From Spirodela intermedia (lineage: Eukaryota; Streptophyta; Magnoliopsida; Alismatales; Araceae): 64,000 nt of DNA. Location of the stretch: contig LR746267.1 of assembly GCA_902729315.2 (NCBI GenBank), positions 3,418,386-3,482,385 of the forward strand, in the 5' to 3' direction. Of the stretch, positions 24,480 to 37,782 are shown in pieces (the stretch's first letter is position 1; each line of letters starts with the position of its first letter). A model generated the notes under the pieces. That model searched no databases. It had not been told where the DNA came from and saw only the letters and a program-made list of their open reading frames with translations. A program made the position numbers and the translations under genes.

Positions 24480-25090
24480 TTATTCTTCTCCCTTGGATTA
24501 TAAACACTCTAAGTCATTGGTGGATGCCATTGATCATCTCTTCAATGACAAAGATGCTATGCTAGATCAACTCAAGAGACACTTGAGTCAAGCTCAAGCT
24601 TGTAAGGGGGCCTATGCAAACTAAAGGCACTGCAATGTCTAATTCAAGGTGGGTTATGCAATTTATTTACATCTAAGGTCCTATCAACTACATTCTCCCT
24701 GATATGAGAAGTTATCTCCCTGATACTTCAGCTCTTTTAACATACTGAAACACATTACAACCGTCGCTTATCAATCGGAGCTGTCAACCTCAGCTAAGAT
24801 CCATCCAATATTCCATGTCTCTGAATTGTGCTACGCAAATCCAACCTCAACTACCTCTACAGTTAGACAAGAACACATGGGCAATGACCCCCCAAAGACC
24901 TCCTTTAAGTGTGACAGAAGCCATACGGTCTTGAGATCCTGATTTAGTGGGGCAAACTACTGGACTCAAAAGCCACTTAGGAGGATGCATGAAAGATGAT
25001 CTGCCTTCAGTTTCCTCACTTTCCCCTTGAGGACAAGGTGACTCTCCTAGGGAAGAATATTGATGCAATCCTTGGATTTTCTATCCCATC
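24480..25090 (+). mobile_element. Second Ty3/gypsy fragment, 3' end of pol
   Basis: On the plus strand, broken frames match the integrase C-terminal region of another gypsy element: DAMLDQLKRHLSQAQ near 24560, then FKVGYAIYLHLRSYQ near 24650, VAYQSELSTSAKIHPIFHV near 24770 and FPHFPLEDKVTL near 25015. The same region of the neighbouring minus-strand element has a different sequence, so this is a separate element in opposite orientation. It is truncated at its 5' side near 24450. A purine-rich stretch near 25108-25130 could be the polypurine tract. Confidence 0.8.
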
Positions 25091-25776
25091 ATAGAAGGGC
25101 TGTTGGGCACAAAGGAAAGACAAGGGAGATAACATCAGGACAACCAAAGCAGGGTAAGCTGTGCCCCAAAACTTAATTCAAAAGGAACCATATGAAAATT
25201 AGAAGGGTGCTAGCTAAAGGAATTTTATAAAGGACAATTTACCGATTAAATGCCTTTATAATCAAAGGTAGGAGGAAGGGGGAGGAGGAGAGAATTCTGG
25301 AGGTCAATCCCCTCAAAGTTATCATTATGTCGTGAGGGTCTGGTGAAGAGTCTGAGTCATTGTCCTGTTCAAGTCTGCTGATCTGTTCCTTCTAGTCTAT
25401 TATGCTCTATGGTTGATTCTAGAGTAAGTCTTCCTTTTGCCCTGCTGCAATTTTTCCTCCCCCTTCTTCTAAGCAATTTGAAGAACTATTCCTCCTGATC
25501 AAAGGGGTTTCATCAAATTGGGCAACTGTGGAATCTGATCACGTCAAATAAAGTTCGAGTCTTTACCTGTTATAGCAGCTCGCTTCTCGATTTTCTGACC
25601 AATTGATTAGAACCCACCTTCTTGAGAAGTTGATTAGAACGACATATTATAAGGCTCCTCACATTAAAGAAATCCCGGCCCTCGTCGGAATTAGCAACTG
25701 TTCTAGCTCTCAGACCACAACTGGATATGAACATTAGCAGGAGAACATACAATTTTGGAAAAGATAAGACAGACAA
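25091..25776. other. Intergenic spacer downstream of TDP1
   Basis: Nothing recognisable beyond the possible 3' end of the gypsy fragment. The right part is the likely 3' untranslated region of TDP1, which is transcribed from the other strand. Confidence 0.4.
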
Positions 25777-28700
25777 TCAGGAATCTTGGCCAACGTATAG
25801 CTCAACTTGCCGGGGCCAGACCTGGCCGTGGACATCTTTCTTTGTGTATCTTCTCTCCCAAGACCAGGGAACATCTAAATATGGAAAAATTTAGAGTGAG
25901 AGCGAGAGTGCCAGAGAGCGAGAGAGAGAGAGAGAGAGAGAGAGGGACTGACCCTCTGGTGTGTAGGGCTGCGGAGGGAGCTCATATGGCACCGGAATGG
26001 AGATCACGTTGGTGGATGAATCAGCTTGTCCTGTCCCCAACCCACCGAGAGTTACCAGCCTTGTGTTGCTGCACTGGCCCACTAGGGTTCTTGGTTTTGG
26101 TGAAACCTGAATGGGAGGAAAGGAGAAGAAAAGCATGGGCAAGTAAGAAAATTCAGATGATATGATCGAAAATCTGAGGAGAGGAGAGATCGGCAATCGA
26201 TTTGCCTGCATTGGGCTGCCATCATCGGTGCACGAGAAGTTTGGCAGTGCGTGGCCTTGGAGCTTTGATGGAAGAAAGAGAACACCCAACTGGAACAGTA
26301 AATGATGAAGCGACTAGTCAAACATTGAGTAACGTTTAATTATTTGGAGAATTATGTAGAATGATGAGGATTTTCGAGGTTGGATAATTCCAAACTAAAA
26401 TATTTAAACTGATCATTTATAATAATACCCAATAATGGGGACTAATTGAGATGGGGCATAATCCATTGTAACCTAAAATCTTCAAAACTTAAATTTATGT
26501 CTTATTATTATAGACTCTCTCAGATAGTGGACAACATTCAGGAGATGGGATCTTTTACCTGATTGGTGGTGGGGCATGGGGACAATGAAAGAAAGTTCCT
26601 CTTATAGAACTTGAATTCCTCGGTGAGGAAACTAGGTACAATTCATATAGTTCGAAGGAGAATGGTCAAAAGTTATTGATTTCACCAAGATTATAATGAA
26701 AAACAAAGGCCAAATGGTTCATGAATTAGTAGTGCCCAGGATGCATAACCTATCCAATTACCTCATAAGAACGGATGAAGAGTTGAGAATTGTTCTTCTG
26801 CAGTGCTCCCCAAGCTGCCTTGCTAAGATTGGCCGAAGTAAGAAGGAACCATCTGCTCATGAAGCAAAGTCAGGGCTCGTTGACTTAATAGGAAACAGAA
26901 GATGGACGTGTGGGGAGCACAGCTTACGCAAGCTTTTGACCATTATATCGAGTGTACGACTTTATATGAGGCATTGCATGACTGAAACGAACAAACAATG
27001 GGGGAAAAAAAAAACTGAAGTCAACATGAGCGATGGTACTGCATGAACTACATAGCCGATAATATGGCTAAGAAAAAAATTGGTGGAAGATACACATTCC
27101 GCGGAGGCTGAATTACCTAAAATAATTGTGATGATGGTAATACTTATGAACAGATTTATCATAGTAAATAATAGGCGGTACAAGGGCGAAGTATAATCAC
27201 ATACAATCTAATATCTGTCAAAATTGCATTGGGGTTTCTACAGTTTAGACTGTTTTCCAAATTATTTGGATCGCATTATACACCATCAGACTGAATACCA
27301 TCACTCACCTTCGTAATCAAACGTAGCATCATGGTCTTTAAAGATAGTCAAATAACTGTCTTTACAATAGCGTATATCAAGATCAGCATTACAACCCATA
27401 AAATATTAACGATCATACTCGCCTACCCAAAAACAGACAAGGAGAGCAGTTTCTGAAAGACAGGTTTGAGGGAAGGGACCTAGATACTGATAACAGGAAG
27501 CCCTAAAAAAAATTGTACGGATATGTGGGTGATGGGAAAATGATATCTGTTCAGCCACAAAATAAGCTCTCAGGAAGGAACAAAATCAGAGAAAATGGCC
27601 AAAGGGGGAGTAGTCTGTCCAGCTCACGCTCAGAAGTAAGAACAGGAAAGAAGAATAAAGAGGAGAGTGAGGTACATGTGATAGTGAGATGCGAACATGT
27701 TGTCACAGAAGGACAGAGAGAGAATTAAGTTTAAGAGAGAAGAATGGAGAAGACCAGAAGAACACGAGAAGATGGTGAGAGGGAAACCTATTTCAGGAAG
27801 GACCTCTTTCAGGGGAGGGTACCCACATCATTTCAACATTTGATCAGTAGCAGACCTATTTTAACAGTTGATTGGAACCAAAGTGATGGATAGTCATGCC
27901 ACGCATTGGGTACAATGGATGTCCAATTTCACAGGACTAAAAACCAAATTGGAAGAACAAGGAGATTTTCCACAATTCGATATTTTATATCCATCTGAGA
28001 GCCAAAAAAACCCTTATTTCGAGTGCTAGCAAATTCATGGTCATTAGTCCATTGCCTTTAAATTCTGAAACGATTTATGGGTTAAAAACCATAAGAACAT
28101 TGCTTAAACCGATAGCACACCATTAGCACGTTACTTCTGTATAAAAGAAATGAGTAAAAAGTACCAGCGTCCAGTGTGGTTTGCTCTCCATTTCGCCCAA
28201 TACTTCTTCAGGAACTCTTTCTCCACATTCTTTAGCGGGCTGGGAATGGCACTCCCTGAAGCATATCCCTGAGGCATTTAAAAGAAACTCAGAGATCATC
28301 GATCATATAAATAAGACTCACCTAGAGTAGTTAGGATTGCGCGCTAGATGTGATATCAAAATCGGCACATTTAAATTGAATTAACTACACTTAAGATGTG
28401 ATACAACTTGTTCATAGAGGAATGCTACAGATAAAATAGATTCAACATTATCTAGCATCCGCACAAAAGTTAAAGCTATTCAAACTCATATCATAGAACT
28501 AAAAATAAGCCCATGGCAGTGCAATAGGAAAATAAAAACAATTTTCTCAGAATCTCTGGGGTGATAGCTGGTACAGCGTAAAGAGGAAACGATTAACCAA
28601 ACTTCTGCATAAAAGGATGTAGCTATCTGAGCCACATGATTTGACCAACAAAAGGGATTTGCAAATAAATTCAACTGGTAGAGAAACTATTAGAGAAGAT

Positions 28701-31700
28701 TTCAACATCATATTTCAAGAGTGTGACATTCACGTCGATGACATGGATAACCATTTAGAAGTTTAAAGTTTTTTCTTTTTTTACTTGGTTAAGCAACTAT
28801 TCTCATTTTATGATTCCAAAGTTGATCAACACAGGGGCTTTTTACTTCTGGACGGATTCCAGTAAAGATGACTCAAGCATAGGAGCTGGAGTTTGCACAT
28901 GAATTTCACAATAGGTAATATAATAACTTTACACTCGACATGTGTATCCATCCAGACCTCAGACATTCATTGAACCAAATCTTTTGAGGTATATGTTTTA
29001 TCCTTTCAGCATTTGATGACATGGAAACACCACATTCATTGTGAATTTTCCTGGTTGGCCCAACATGAAAATTGACTTATAAAAGTTAATAACTAACGTG
29101 AAAACCAAATATAATTATGAAGAAATCAACAGATAACCCAAAGAAATAAGATTAACACACCTTAGCACTTTAATTAATTACCTCAAGAGAGCATCTGACA
29201 TCCTCGACAGTGGGCCAAATTATCTGAGCTTTGCCCAGGCCGAGAGGTGAATTGTCACTTGAGACACCAGATGATAGGGACAAGGCAAACTCAGACAGCC
29301 ATTTCTCGTCCAAGGACCCAAGTGAAGAGAACTACAAGAGTAATAAATGCAATATTTGAAAGCAAGAAAAACAAATATTTTAAGAAATTAAACTTCACAG
29401 AAAAATGAAATTATAATTTTTCGACGAGAAAAATTGACTCCCTTGAGTCTCCTCTCATTGGTTTCAAAAGCATTCAGATGTGCCCGTAGATGACCATGAC
29501 GTTGCCAATATCAATGCAATGCATAGTTGATAATAAGTCCAGCGAAAATCTACAATTTGTCTAAGATGGAATGGTCTTTCAATTCATGATGGAAGTTATG
29601 TAGATGAAGTAGAACTTGGTACATTGAATTATTATTACAAAATATATAGGATATAAGGTATGGCGCTCCTGTAGAATCGAGTTTGGTGTATCCATGTAAA
29701 GGAGAAGCTGATACACTGCCTCTCCAGTTAACATAATTTCCTGAATAATTCCTTCATTTATCTGAACCTTAGACCATATGATTCCAAAGAGCACGTTGTG
29801 AAGATAAAATACCCCTTGCCACACATAGAGAGACCTCGTCATCACAGTTCACGAAAATTTATAGCCAAGATTGATATCTTTTACATTTTAGATCATTCTT
29901 TATGCTTTGCATTTAGTTCTTATGAATCCGTCAAAACTTGAATGCTAAAAAGGAAAAATCATCGTTTCTGAGCAGGCACAAAAGCCCGTAAACACTACGA
30001 TGATATTCAGTTTGATGGCAAACACTTTACGTCTAATATAATTCTTACTGGCCAACAAAAAAGGCTAATAAACATGCTGGAGAGAAAGCAATCAGAATTA
30101 GAAATCCTCAAAGTGCTTTCACCGTTTCTTCTTGATTGTTATGCCCATTGGTAGGAAAATCTGAATTACGATTTGAACTTAATTCTGAGGTGAGAAAATA
30201 AGCTAGGTATTTTGACATTATTGACTTCTGCATGGTTAAGCCTTACTCAAAACAAAACTCAGACTGCAGTCCAAAACTAAGATTCAAGATTATATGATGA
30301 ATAATTATAAACCAAGTCGTATCCATTCCCAAAAAGACAACAGGATATTCTACCCTGATGAAAATCTTCAAATAGAACAATCCACAACTGTCAACGAAAC
30401 GCATACATAAAAATTCGAATACATTAATATTGCTTTGGAACAGAAACGTTTAAAACTTGGAAAATTAGTTCATTTCTACCTGGTAAGCAAGAGGGGATCC
30501 CTGGAAGTCTTTGTCAAATGTGAACTTCTCTAGAATATTCCTTATTTTCATGTGACCCCATCTTTTAAGGTTGGAACCAGTATGATATCCAGGAACAGAT
30601 GCAACTAATCTGACCTAGCAACAAAATTTAGAGCAAGACGAACAGAAAGTTATTATGAAGTTTCAATATTCGTACATAAAGCATAATATTTGATGAAAAA
30701 TACAACAACGAACACTGCTTGAAATATTGGGAATATGAAGTTTAAACACAAACATGAAATTTCTATCTTGCAAACAAGACATTAAATTTTATTCCTAGTA
30801 GAAATTTTCTAGATTTCTAATTATTTTTTCAGATCACTATTTTGTGAAACAATATTGCAGCGAAGTACTACTTTGATTTTCTCCATCGGAGCCTGTTTGT
30901 TTATAAAATTAGGAAAATAGATATTATTATAACCCCAGTACATTAGCCAGGGCTTATCCCAGATTGGCTTTGATTGCAATTTACTATTCATGAGCGGAGG
31001 TGGGATAGCTAGCAATTACAGTTTGATAATCATTCCAATAAAAAATGGAAGCATGATAACCATTATTTTTTTTCAAGTTCGTACCATATTTTTCCCCCTC
31101 TTTTCCTGTCATACGATTCCAATATCCTCCCTTACTCCAGCATGTTCTCTGTTTTGAGTTCGATTCCAGAACAGTATAAGAGAGGCCTACTGATCAGACG
31201 ATGTGTCAGCAATGGACTACCACCTTCCCAGCAAGTTTCCAATGAAATGTCAGTTCCAACGTGGTTATCCATAATTAGAGTCCCCTGCCAACATCCAATC
31301 TTGTCGGTTGTCAGCAACAACCTTAATTAGTACAATAACTTAAGATTTAAACTTCCTGACAAAGTAAATTAAAACAATATTACGATAGCCTTGGCAAATC
31401 AATGTTCCAGACAACCATTAGGTTGCAAACGTGAGTTTTAAGGAGTGAACAACAACTTACACCCATAATGGTAGGGCAAAGCCTACTAAGTAACGGACCG
31501 AAACTCACGTGTTGATAGTGGATCTCAAATGGGATTGAAGCTTGTATGATGGTTGGTTGAAGTTCATTTGATAATTTGTTCAATCCCGTTTGATTGGTGT
31601 TGAAAACCCATTTTATGTGTGGTCAAATGAAAATGGGTTGAAGAACATGATGGTGTGGGTTGAAAAAAAAATTACTAGATAGGCAGATACCATTTTATTG

Positions 31701-34700
31701 GTGAACTGGAACCCACCAGGAGATAATTGAGGACCTCATTGCATTGGGCCAATCAAATTAATCCTGACAATTATTAGCTCCGAAGCGTATTTGTGCACAA
31801 TAAGAAAAGGGCTTGGGTTGATTACATGGATTTATCTACCTTGCATTAATATGCCTGTTGAAGCTAACTAATTTTTCCCAACTTAGATTAATGGATCTGA
31901 GCTTCATAGGCTGCAATACAGTCCAAGAGGACATCGTCCACAATCTCTAGAATCCTTAAATGTTACCTTGACATTTTTAGGAAGATGTTCACCATACACG
32001 ATCAAATTTCGCTTCTATACTTCTCGCTAAAAATAATCTACTTATGCACTATTACCTTTGCTATTGTTATCTTTATCCGTTGTCCTGAATGTTTGAGATG
32101 AAAAGTCTATTTTAAATGGTCCATGTCAGCTCCGAAGGCCAGCCATACAAAAAACCTAACTTATTTATTCTTTTATGGAAAATAAGAGCTCATCACACAA
32201 TATATGAATAAAATTGTTGTAAATAATTAGACAGAGCAAAAATAAAAAACAAAGGAATAGTAAAACTAAAGGAATCTTATAATTTATTCAGAAAGCGTGG
32301 TGGATACCATTGCATTGCTATAATCAAATCTTCGAAAGAATGATGGATTAATGTTGGCTGGTCCAATAGAAGGTAGATTAATGCTGAGCTCCGGCCACTG
32401 CATAAATTGGAAAGCAGATCCAATTAGCAGGTTACTTTCTAAGAAAGCAAGCATTCGGAATTTTTACGAGGCATACATGTAGGAAAAACGATCCATAAAG
32501 CAAAGTGTTTAGAAGAAGGTCATATTAGCAATACCATGATATCCTTGACGACTAATCCACGTGAATAATATTGTGAAACTTACCAATAGCATACAGGCGG
32601 GGGGGATTTGTCAGATTGTTTGAGCAATTGATGGTATACCACGTAAACATTTAGACTGCCAACTTCCCACTGGAACCCAAACACCAGCAGCCGCCCCCCC
32701 AACTCCTCTTTTTGAGGAGGGGGCAACTGCTGACCTGACGGAGGAAAAACGCACACTCACACTGTACCAAACCAAAAAGCAACAGGAAAATTGAATGGTA
32801 AACTCCCTAGGCAGCCATCTGCGTCATCAGTGGAGGAACAAAAGACTAAGTTGGATCGAATGCAAATCAGTCACAAGTCAATCCAAAGACGATACACTCC
32901 AAGGACCCCTAAATTTCACTAAATGAAGGGGGACACTGTCAGAGGTAGCAGAGTGTTTTCTGCACTCACGGGACAAATTTTCTGGAAAATGGAATCACTA
33001 CACCTGTATTTATAGAAAAGTAGCTTGATATAGTGATGCTTAGGCTCCACAGAGAAGGAATCTTTTTTTGGGGGGGCTATAATTTCAGCTTGTTTTATGC
33101 ACATGTTCGTGACAATAAATTTACATTCTTGAAAAAGTATTTAAATTTGCGTCATAATTATGAATTATGACGCAAATTTAAATTCGCCATTTTTATTATA
33201 CTGTCCTTCATGCACTTTCATAATTAGTTCTTTAACCAGTCTAACTTGAGGGAGGATCTGATACTGCCTATTAACTTGAGGGAAGACTGGCTTTCCTGCT
33301 GGGTTCCTTGAGGACTCTTGAGGGTCTGACATATTTGGCAGTAAAATATGCTGCCACATGGTGAATTCACTCTCTGAATCAAAGCCAATTTATACATATA
33401 AATTTATCAAGCCTTGTGGATGTGTAGTTATCCACTCAAAAATCTCCATGGATTCTCATGCACATTTCCCCGGATAAATTCAAAGAACTCCTCATTCCTA
33501 CTCTAAACGTTTCTGTTGCAGTATTATTGGTTTTCATTAAGTGGTTGATGTCCTTCACTTAGAATTTCGTGCCATCCTAAAACGCCAGACAACGTTGATT
33601 GCCAGAAAGAAACAGAAAATTAAAAAAACCAATAAATCTGCAGACAATCTTCATAAAGCAAGGCGTAAACTCTTTCGGCTGTTCACAGGATCTAAATTAT
33701 TTGATTCATTTAAGACATAAAATATGGAAGTGAGATCAGAAAACAGCCAAAGAAAACTGCATACCTTCAATGCATTGAGATAATCAACTAGATCATTCTC
33801 AAATGGGCATCCTTCCTTCAGCCTAGTTTCATCTTTCAAAGGGAAGTCTTGCATCCACAGACCTTGTGTTTTGTTGTTCCAGTCAACATATATCAGGTTT
33901 GCTGTGTGAATAATCACTCGCAATCCGTGAGGATATACAAGGAACATAGCCTTGGAATGGTGAGTGCCATATGAGATAGGTAGAGGAGGCTTGTGCAGAA
34001 CCCAATTTGCCGGTTTGCTCTTCTGGACAAACATAAAAAAAATAATAGAGAAACCCTAAGCAAAATGTGAAATAATGAAACCGTAAGAAGTTCATCCAAA
34101 TTTAATAGAGAAACCTTCATATGGTCTAGTGAAGCGCCTGATTCTCCATGAATAACAAGCACCCGAGGTATCTTCTCCAGAAATGGACATTCTACAAAAA
34201 AATTCAACAAAACACGCAACTATCCTCAATATAGATCTTATCTGTTTACTCAAGCTGCATCCATCACAAAAAAATGATATAAATTGAGAGAAAATACTCC
34301 GACTCGAAGCCATGGCACAGAAGGGGATATGCTGGTAGGAAAAAAGGGAAAACCATTACACACGGGAGAAAATAATGTTCTAGAATACTTGTCGGTCCGA
34401 GCAAAGCCGTTATTAATTTTTAGTGGACTCGATTTTTACAATTAATTTTCTTTTCTAACCATTGAAAATGTTGTCTATACTTTCTATGCGTTCTCCTCTA
34501 CAACTACATTAATTCTTCTGTGGATAATCTTGGTTTTGAATTCTTTGATAAGCACATCCAAGTGTAGACCACCACAGCTGCCCAACAAGCTAACTTTGTT
34601 TTTCTTTTAGTTCCTTCAATGTATCTGGATGATCAAATACGAAATGGACAACCAAAAAAAATATGGTTGGATAAGTATGGATTTTAAATCAGATTTTCGA

Positions 34701-37700
34701 GAGAATCATCTTTACCATCAAAAGCCTGAATGAGGAGATTGCAGCTGTTTCATTCAGCTGAGTGTGATCACTGAGTGGAAAACTTTTTCCACTCGCAGAA
34801 TTTGCCGGTTTCATTTGCTTTTGCTGAACTTCTCCCAAACGATTCAGAAGAGAGATAAAGAACAAGATGAAGACGAATTATTTAAGACCACGTGTCTTCA
34901 TAATTTTCCACCAATCTTTCATAAATTACTTGCACAATGTGTTATCAATACATAAATATACTTTACTAAAGAATACTATGATTTGATTAAAAAATGATGA
35001 ACCTCAGGTAGTTGTAATGAGAATCAGCAAAACCTTAAGGACAAGATGATTTGTTCTGGCCACAAGCACAACACCAGATCAGGCACAAAAATCCACAAAA
35101 GTTATAATAGAATCACATCAAACTCACCAGAAAGCAACCAATCAATGTCCACCATGTAATTTGAAAGGATGGCAAAAAGCACGTTCCCCTACCATCCATC
35201 AAATAGAACTAATGAAAATTGAAGCTATAAACATCAAAATTCTCTCTTTCAGAGAAAAATGAGAGAAAGTATAATGTTATACAAGAGTTTAGCGATAGAT
35301 ACCAACGTCATGAAATAGTTTGCAAATATAAATCTCCAGATACCAACTTCATATACAAGGTGGCCAAAAACCATATTTTCATTGGTTTTAATCAAGTAGC
35401 ATATTGTATCCATCCACCCATGAGACGGTGCCAAGGATTTGAATAAAAGGAATGATCTCCCAAAGAACAAGCTTAATCAGTCAAAACTTAACTTTATTTT
35501 TAATAGGAACTGAATAGCTTTCTCTTCAAGTCAAGGACCTTGAAAACGTTTCACAATTTGGAAGATGCGAAAAGGAAATAAAATTAAATTAATATTACAC
35601 ATTAGGCCCTTAACTGATAGAAGATGCCCACAGGGGAAACTATTACTCATGTTTACAATGCTGTAGATGGATAAATATAATGCTTGAATATGCTGGCGTC
35701 AACGTTTAAACAACACAATATCTTATCACGACTTGGAAAATGAAAAAATATAATCCAATAGGTGTAAAATTACTTTTGTGGAAAAATTTAAATTTTCAAA
35801 AAAATCCACGTAAAATAATTTCAAATAGAAAATATAAGAGATAAATTAGACTTAAAGAATACAATATAACTGAATGGATATGCCAGGGGCCATCTGTACT
35901 GTTCAGCTAAATGAGAAAATTAATTCACAGGGGCTGGTGGAGAAACAGCAGATAGATCAGTATGGAGCAAATAATGGCGGACTAAAAGATGTTGAACATT
36001 AAAATATGACCCTATAAGATCAAGGATTGACAAAGTTACCTGAAAAACATCTTGTAGTCCAACTGCAGAAGAATTCGCCCATGATGGAATATCTTTGACA
36101 CGCAAAAGCCGAAATACAGATGGCAAGTTCTCCTTAGATACCCTAAAACGCCGGATTGCTTGTAAACCGTCACGAGAAGGAAAACCCTTGCTTGACTCAG
36201 AATGGACATCACGGCAGCTTCTTGCAAGTGAGCTGCCATCAAGTTGCTTTAAGCTGGTGCTATCCTGAATGGCATAATCTAAAGGGTAAACAAGAAATCC
36301 ATTTCCTTGTTCAACGACCAATAACTTACAAAAGCAAAAGCAAAAGTAAAAGTATAGACCAAATGGTCCGTTTGATAGGGTTTATGGAATTGTTTGAAAA
36401 TATGCATCTTAGAGAACAACAATGGTCTCAAACAACAGTAACATGATCTAGTCATCGGCTGTAAACAAGAATAAAATGTCCGAAGTAGATGATCTCTTGG
36501 ATATCAGCAAGTAAGAAATCATGTTCTTAGCATACTTACTCACAAGAGAATGAGAAAAACAGAATTAAACATTTTCTTTCTTAACAACATTTATAACGTC
36601 CAAGCAATGAGTCTAGGCTATGTTGAAGAATATTCATCAAGGAGTTCATCCAATCCGCGTACATTGCATTCCAAGAGGAGATTTTGATTCCCATTATGCG
36701 CATTTTAAGTTATACACGAATCATTACGCATTTTCCTCGATCATATATTTTCTCCATAGCCGTTGATGATAAATCCTGGAGAATATTCAACAACGAAGTG
36801 AAAAACATCACCTAGTTAAGCTGAAATGGGCCCGACCCACAGCTCAGATCGTTCAACCTGAGCGCTCTATTGAAATACAAATACCATAACTGTATAGGCT
36901 TAGGGAAGACATATCACCATGTTTTCACAGAGTGATATGCATAAGATAGTGACTTTTAACATGAGGAAACCAGCATAACATAACAATCGAAGATGTAACA
37001 AGAAACCCAGCAAAGTTCTCACAGGGGAGTCGTCTTCTAGAATATGCCTCTTCCTCTTATGCTGCCATGCCCCCTCTTCTTGGCACACCTTTCCCGTCTG
37101 TGAACACCAGGCATCTGCTCTTGATGATGAGGCACTCTCTGGGCAGCCTTCTGAACTGTATTTATAGAAATAACAGCCGGGAAGTAACTCCAGAACGTCA
37201 CCATTAACCAGGGAGGCCTTGCTTCCGGAGCAGAGCTTTGTCCTTTGACCTCCCGATCTGATAGCCACAGGATTTGCTCCCTCCTACAAGCTCACCCAGT
37301 ACGCAGAATGTGATCCCGTTAAACATAAATTTAAACATGGAGAGCTTGACTGAGAAGAGCAGCAGTAAGAGACGCCCAACATACGATTAAACACCCATTT
37401 TGCCACACCAAAGCTTGGAAACTAAAAGTCAACGAGCCACCGGCAGTAGAACCATCACTTCATAGGCTTCTATCCAGCTAAAACGTGATTATTCTAATGA
37501 TCACCTACCACGAATAGCTCGGCGCCGCCGCCGTCTGAAGCATGCAAGACGAGTTGCCTGCGGCTCACCCTCTTGTCAACCGCCGCCAGATTGCCGCGTC
37601 CCAGCAAGTTCGCTCCCACAAGGAGGGGCAACCTCTCAGCGGAGGCATCCTCGGAGAGGTCCGCTCTGAGGGGGACCAGGAAGCCCACCTGCTCGTCGGA

Positions 37701-37782
37701 GAGATTTGATCAGTAAGAAAAAAACCTTCGTCCACCGCGGCCTCCGCAGAGGCAGAAGACTCACCGGGGACGGCAGGGACAT
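25777..37782 (-). CDS. TDP1: Tyrosyl-DNA phosphodiesterase 1 with FHA-like N terminus
   Basis: TDP1 hydrolyses the bond between trapped topoisomerase I and DNA 3' ends, in nuclear repair. Sixteen exons on the minus strand: 37765-37782, 37509-37688, 37023-37283, 36040-36324, 35128-35188, 34115-34191, 33765-34022, 32308-32397, 30480-30614, 29182-29331, 28165-28268, 26928-26981, 26762-26852, 26206-26289, 25953-26106, 25777-25874. They join in phase to 699 residues. The two HKD motifs are HHSKAMFLV (H316, K318) and [11 protein letters not shown] (H545, K547) with the later [10 protein letters not shown]. An FHA-like domain ([20 protein letters not shown]; then [10 protein letters not shown]) fills about residues 7-110, as in plant TDP1. 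Intron 14 appears to be GC-AG. The acceptor of exon 4 is less certain: 36324 keeps phase, a nearby alternative at 36278 does not. The tail runs ten residues past the usual WPR end. Confidence 0.93.
33139..33183. repeat. 45-bp near-perfect palindrome in TDP1 intron 7
   Basis: Two 21-base arms (33139-33159 and 33163-33183, core gcgtcataatt) are exact reverse complements around the three-base centre atg. It lies inside the intron between exons 33765-34022 and 32308-32397. Confidence 0.88.

Noticed and set aside
22858-24565. Plus-strand open frames over the gypsy gag region
   Set aside because: They are shadows of the decayed minus-strand element.
25755-26165. 136-codon plus-strand open frame
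   Set aside because: It is antisense to the last TDP1 exons, which are supported by family text and splice sites.
31157-31167. B-box-like AGTTCGATTCC, possible tRNA-derived SINE in a TDP1 intron
   Set aside because: No convincing A box at the right distance and no tRNA fold could be drawn.
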